NCBI GenBank assembly: GCA_945907225.1
Contig: CAMDSN010000056.1
Location: 1 to 9,005, forward strand
Reading direction: 5' to 3'
DNA: 9,005 bases
From: Flavobacterium psychrophilum
GTDB lineage: Bacteria; Bacteroidota; Bacteroidia; Flavobacteriales; Flavobacteriaceae
Both the position numbers and the translations under genes were made by a program. The notes beneath the pieces were generated by a model, which saw nothing but the letters and a program-made list of their open reading frames with translations, did no database searches and was not told where the DNA came from. Of the stretch, positions 6,306 through 9,005 are shown in pieces. Within the stretch, counting starts at the first letter, position 1, and each line of letters starts with the position of its first letter.

Positions 6306-6848
6306 ATGTCAAGAATAGGTAAAAATCCAATTTCAATTCCTGCCGGTGTTACTGTAGATGTTAGTGAAACAGTAATTACAGTTAAAGGAAAATTAGGTCA
6401 ACTAACACAGGATTACGCAGATGTAACTGTAAATGTTGAAGAAGGTCAACTTGTTGTTGAAAGACCTTCTGACAGTAAAGAACATAGATCAAAACACGGT
6501 TTGTACCGATCATTAATTTATAACATGGTTGTTGGAGTTTCTGAAGGTTTTACTAAAGAATTAGAACTAGTGGGTGTTGGATATAGAGCTTCTAATCAGG
6601 GGCAAAAATTAGATTTAGCTCTTGGTTTTTCTCATAATATTGTTTTAGAAATTGCTCCAGAAGTGAAACTTGAAACAATTTCTGAAAAAGGGAAAAATCC
6701 AATTGTAAAATTAACATCCTATGACAAACAATTAATCGGTCAAGTCGCTGCTAAAATAAGAGGTTTCCGTAAGCCAGAACCATACAAAGGTAAAGGTGTT
6801 AAGTTTGTTGGTGAAGTATTAAGAAGAAAAGCAGGTAAATCAGCTTAA
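6306..6848 (+). CDS. rplF: 50S ribosomal protein L6 (uL6)
   Basis: Encodes 180 residues beginning MSRIGKNPISIPAGVTVDVS. An upstream in-frame ATG at 6255 lies inside rpsH and would add seventeen unrelated residues, so 6306 is the start. uL6 consists of two related domains. The first holds VKGKLGQLTQDY and the HRSKHGLYRSLIYNMVVGVS helix (60-79). The second holds ELVGVGYRASNQGQKLDLAL (87-106), GFSHNIVLEI, and the C-terminal RGFRKPEPYKGKGVKFVGEV (152-171) with LRRKAGKSA. The C-terminal domain binds 23S rRNA at the sarcin-ricin region, near the factor-binding centre. The gap to rpsH is 16 bases and to rplR 12. Confidence 0.98.
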   Translation: MSRIGKNPISIPAGVTVDVSETVITVKGKLGQLTQDYADVTVNVEEGQLVVERPSDSKEHRSKHGLYRSLIYNMVVGVSEGFTKELELVGVGYRASNQGQKLDLALGFSHNIVLEIAPEVKLETISEKGKNPIVKLTSYDKQLIGQVAAKIRGFRKPEPYKGKGVKFVGEVLRRKAGKSA

Positions 6849-6860
6849 AAAAATAGCGTT

Positions 6861-7214
6861 ATGTCATTAACAAAATCTGAAAGAAGACAAAGGATACAAT
6901 ACAGAATCAGAAAAATTGTAAGCGGAACTGCTGCAAGACCAAGATTGTCTGTATTTAGAAGTAATAAAGAAATCTACACACAACTAATTGATGATGTGAA
7001 TGGAGTTACTTTATTGGCTGCTTCATCAAAAGATAAAGGAGCAGATACAAAAGGGACTAGTATTGAAGTAGCAGCAGCTATTGGAAAACTAGTTGCAGAG
7101 AAAGCATTAAAAGCCGGAATCACTGAAGTTACTTTCGATAGAGGAGGTTATTTATATCACGGTCGTATTAAATCATTAGCAGAAGGCGCAAGAGCGGCTG
7201 GGCTTAAATTCTAA
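6861..7214 (+). CDS. rplR: 50S ribosomal protein L18 (uL18)
   Basis: Encodes 117 residues, typical for bacterial uL18. A basic N-terminal arm ([20 protein letters not shown]) is followed by [20 protein letters not shown] (22-41) and [17 protein letters not shown]. Next come a Lys/Thr-containing loop, the [20 protein letters not shown] helix region (71-90) and [20 protein letters not shown] (92-111), ending in AAGLKF. These are the hallmark motifs of the family. uL18 binds 5S rRNA together with L5 and tethers it to the 50S central protuberance. Start context is AAAAAATAGCGTT before ATG, without a Shine-Dalgarno sequence. The order rplF-rplR-rpsE is the standard spc order. Confidence 0.98.
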   Translation: MSLTKSERRQRIQYRIRKIVSGTAARPRLSVFRSNKEIYTQLIDDVNGVTLLAASSKDKGADTKGTSIEVAAAIGKLVAEKALKAGITEVTFDRGGYLYHGRIKSLAEGARAAGLKF

Positions 7215-7221
7215 TTATATT

Positions 7222-7743
7222 ATGTCTAAATACAAAAATGTAGAATTAGTAAAACCTAGTGGTCTTGAATTAAAAGACCGTCTGGTAAGTGTAAATCGTG
7301 TAACCAAGGTTACAAAAGGAGGAAGAGCTTTTGGGTTCTCTGCTATTGTAGTTGTTGGTGATGAGAATGGTGTTGTTGGTCACGGATTAGGTAAATCTAA
7401 AGATGTTTCTGAAGCTATTGCGAAAGCGGTAGAAGATGCAAAGAAAAACTTAGTTAGAATACCTTTAAGTGGTCAATCTGTACCTCACGAGCAAAAAGGT
7501 AAATTTGGAGGAGCAGCTGTGTTTTTAATGCCTGCATCACATGGTACTGGAGTTATTGCTGGTGGAGCTGTTCGTTCCGTACTAGAATCAGTTGGTATTC
7601 ATGATGTATTGTCTAAATCACAAGGCTCATCAAATCCACACAATGTTGTAAAAGCGACTTTTGACGCTTTACTTCAAATGAGAAGTGCTTTAACAGTTGC
7701 AAAACAAAGAGGTATTTCTTTAGAGAAAGTTTTTAAAGGTTAA
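7222..7743 (+). CDS. rpsE: 30S ribosomal protein S5 (uS5)
   Basis: Encodes 173 residues. The N-terminal double-stranded-RNA-binding-like domain contains [20 protein letters not shown] (20-39), [20 protein letters not shown] (40-59) and [18 protein letters not shown]. The C-terminal domain contains [20 protein letters not shown] (103-122), then [20 protein letters not shown] (123-142) and [13 protein letters not shown]. The loop around [10 protein letters not shown] is where error-prone (ram) and spectinomycin-resistance changes map in other bacteria; the residues here look ordinary. uS5 takes part in mRNA entry and decoding accuracy with S3 and S4. It follows rplR after 7 bases and precedes rpmD. 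Confidence 0.98.
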   Translation: MSKYKNVELVKPSGLELKDRLVSVNRVTKVTKGGRAFGFSAIVVVGDENGVVGHGLGKSKDVSEAIAKAVEDAKKNLVRIPLSGQSVPHEQKGKFGGAAVFLMPASHGTGVIAGGAVRSVLESVGIHDVLSKSQGSSNPHNVVKATFDALLQMRSALTVAKQRGISLEKVFKG

Positions 7744-7755
7744 TTCAAGGAAATT

Positions 7756-7938
7756 ATGGCTAAATTATTAGTAAAACAAGTTAGAAGCAAAATCAATTGT
7801 CCCCTTACACAAAAAAGAGGATTAGAGGCTTTAGGTCTTCGTAAAATGGGACAAACTGTGGAGCATGATTCAAATCCTGCTATCCTTGGAATGATAAATA
7901 AAGTTAAACACCTAGTTTCCGTAGAGGAAGTTAAATAA
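7756..7938 (+). CDS. rpmD: 50S ribosomal protein L30 (uL30)
   Basis: Encodes 60 residues, the usual size for bacterial uL30. [20 protein letters not shown] begins the fold, [20 protein letters not shown] (21-40) is the conserved core, and [20 protein letters not shown] closes it. uL30 is a small alpha/beta protein on the 23S rRNA near the 5S side of the large subunit. The gene is absent from some bacteria, so its presence between rpsE and rplO is a mild lineage marker. An AAGGA (7747-7751) ends 4 bases before the ATG. It is the closest thing to a Shine-Dalgarno match at a real start here, but the spacing is short and it may be chance. Confidence 0.97.
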   Translation: MAKLLVKQVRSKINCPLTQKRGLEALGLRKMGQTVEHDSNPAILGMINKVKHLVSVEEVK

Positions 7939-7949
7939 CAAATACAGTT

Positions 7950-8402
7950 ATGAATTTAAGTAACTTACAACCTGCTGAAGGTTCAACACACAATCAAAAT
8001 AAAAGATTAGGTAGAGGAGAAGGTTCTGGAAAAGGTGGTACTTCAGCAAGAGGACACAAAGGAGCAAAATCTCGATCTGGTTATTCTAAAAAGATTGGTT
8101 TTGAAGGAGGACAAATGCCACTTCAAAGACGTGTGCCTAAGTTTGGTTTTACAAACATTAATCGTAAAGAATATCAAGGTGTAAATCTTGATACACTTCA
8201 ATCATTAGTTGATAACGGAATTATTACAGATTCTGTTGATTTTACAACTTTTGTTCAAAATCGCCTTGCTACAAAAACTGAAACGGTTAAGATTTTAGGC
8301 AGAGGTGAATTGAAGGCTAAATTAAAAGTATCTGCACATAAATTTACTGCTACCGCTAAAGCTGCTATTGAAGCTGCTGGAGGAGAAGCTGTAACCTTAT
8401 AA
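7950..8402 (+). CDS. rplO: 50S ribosomal protein L15 (uL15)
   Basis: Encodes 150 residues. The N-terminal half is a long basic, glycine-rich extension threading through rRNA: MNLSNLQPAEGSTHNQNKRL, then GRGEGSGKGGTSARGHKGAK (21-40), SRSGYSKKIGFEGGQMPLQR (41-60) and RVPKFGFTN. The C-terminal half is a compact fold ending KVSAHKFTATAKAAIEAAGG (126-145) and EAVTL, with the central VKILGRGELKAKL motif. uL15 is a late-stage 50S assembly protein. Its place directly before secY is the standard spc order. Codons for the EGGQM motif create a strong but internal Shine-Dalgarno-like sequence before Met56 (see findings). Confidence 0.98.
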   Translation: MNLSNLQPAEGSTHNQNKRLGRGEGSGKGGTSARGHKGAKSRSGYSKKIGFEGGQMPLQRRVPKFGFTNINRKEYQGVNLDTLQSLVDNGIITDSVDFTTFVQNRLATKTETVKILGRGELKAKLKVSAHKFTATAKAAIEAAGGEAVTL

Positions 8403-8412
8403 ATAAAGTAAA

Positions 8413-9005
8413 ATGAAGAAATTTTTTGAATCATTTGTAAATGTTTGGAAAATAGAAGAGTTAAAAAATAGAATTCTTTTAACGCTTTTATTGCTTCTTG
8501 TTTACAGATTTGGTGCGCACGTTACGCTTCCGGGCATTGATGCTTCACAATTGGATACTTTGGCTGGTCAAACAGATAAAGGTATTGGTTCAATTTTGGA
8601 TATGTTTACTGGAGGTGCTTTTTCAAAAGCATCAGTTTTCGCTCTAGGTATTATGCCTTACATTTCTGCATCAATTGTTGTTCAATTAATGGGTATTGCT
8701 ATTCCTTATTTGCAGAAATTGCAAAAGGATGGGGAAAGCGGCAGAAAAAAACAAAACCAAATTACAAGATGGTTAACCATTGCAATTACACTTGTTCAAG
8801 GTCCAGGTTATATTTATAATTTGTATGCAACATTACCTAGTAATGCATTTTTGTTACCATCTGACTCATTCCAATTCTTATTTTCTTCAGTATTAATACT
8901 TACCACAGGAACTATTTTCGCAATGTGGTTGGGGGAAAAAATTACCGACAAAGGAATTGGTAATGGTATTTCATTGTTAATTATGATTGGAATACTTGCA
9001 AGATT
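8413..9005 (+). CDS. secY: Protein translocase subunit SecY, N-terminal part
   Basis: Open from ATG 8413 to the window end, giving 197 codons plus two bases with no stop; the rest lies downstream. Translation starts MKKFFESFVNVWKIEELKNR. The first membrane segment is about residues 21-36 (ILLTLLLLLVYRFG), followed by the HVTLPGIDASQL region. The plug region includes GSILDMFTGGAFSKASVFAL (59-78). LGIMPYISASIVVQLMGIAI (78-97) is the family signature of segment two. The cytoplasmic loop QKDGESGRKKQNQITRW, another segment near ITLVQGPGYIYNLY, a segment near FLFSSVLILTTGTIFAMWLG (155-174) and KGIGNGISLLIMIGI follow. SecY is the channel of the SecYEG translocon in the inner membrane. It starts 10 bases after rplO, so it is co-transcribed with the ribosomal genes, as in most bacteria. 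Confidence 0.98.
   Translation, partial: MKKFFESFVNVWKIEELKNRILLTLLLLLVYRFGAHVTLPGIDASQLDTLAGQTDKGIGSILDMFTGGAFSKASVFALGIMPYISASIVVQLMGIAIPYLQKLQKDGESGRKKQNQITRWLTIAITLVQGPGYIYNLYATLPSNAFLLPSDSFQFLFSSVLILTTGTIFAMWLGEKITDKGIGNGISLLIMIGILAR

Noticed and set aside
1..9005. Mobile elements, CRISPR arrays, tRNA or rRNA genes, inserted accessory genes
   Set aside because: Every base outside the short gaps is accounted for by conserved ribosomal-protein or secY codons, and no direct repeats, transposase or RNA gene are seen.

Overview
The window is one uninterrupted stretch of a bacterial ribosomal-protein supercluster, all on the + strand. It runs from the last 43 codons of rplC (uL3) through 18 complete ribosomal-protein genes into the first 197 codons of secY. 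The AT-rich sequence, the protein variants and the starts without Shine-Dalgarno sequences point to a member of the Bacteroidota, most likely Flavobacteriaceae close to Flavobacterium. Protein features that fit are the 209-aa L4, the HPMGGGEGR form of the L2 active loop, the N-terminally extended L22, the zinc-free 89-aa S14 and the Gly/Lys/Arg-rich S3 tail. Genus-level placement is inference.

Layout. Positions 1-4286 carry the S10-operon part: rplC (end only), rplD, rplW, rplB, rpsS, rplV, rpsC, rplP, rpmC, rpsQ. Positions 4289-9005 carry the spc-operon part: rplN, rplX, rplE, rpsN, rpsH, rplF, rplR, rpsE, rpmD, rplO, secY (5' part). This is the classical bacterial order with no inserted, missing, duplicated or broken gene. 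The gaps are 2-20 bases, and rplC/rplD overlap in a TAATG. I see no terminator-like hairpin with a T-run and no convincing promoter between rpsQ and rplN, so S10 and spc probably form one transcription unit here.

The one exception to the tight packing is an 80-base gap between rpsN and rpsH (5811-5890). It holds an AT-rich run followed by a sequence that can fold into an 11-bp interrupted hairpin (5841-5870) just ahead of rpsH. This is the only non-coding element in the window that I consider worth a second look. It may be a cis-acting ribosomal-protein mRNA site, but that is inference from one sequence.

The genes act together. The ribosomal proteins build both subunits: the peptidyl-transferase surroundings (L2, L3, L16), the exit tunnel and its rim (L4, L22, L23, L24, L29), the central protuberance (L5, L18), the factor-binding side (L6, L14), and the small-subunit head, mRNA entry and platform (S3, S5, S8, S14, S17, S19). 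SecY is the membrane channel into which ribosomes deliver exported proteins. No new biological system is evident; this is a highly conserved housekeeping region.
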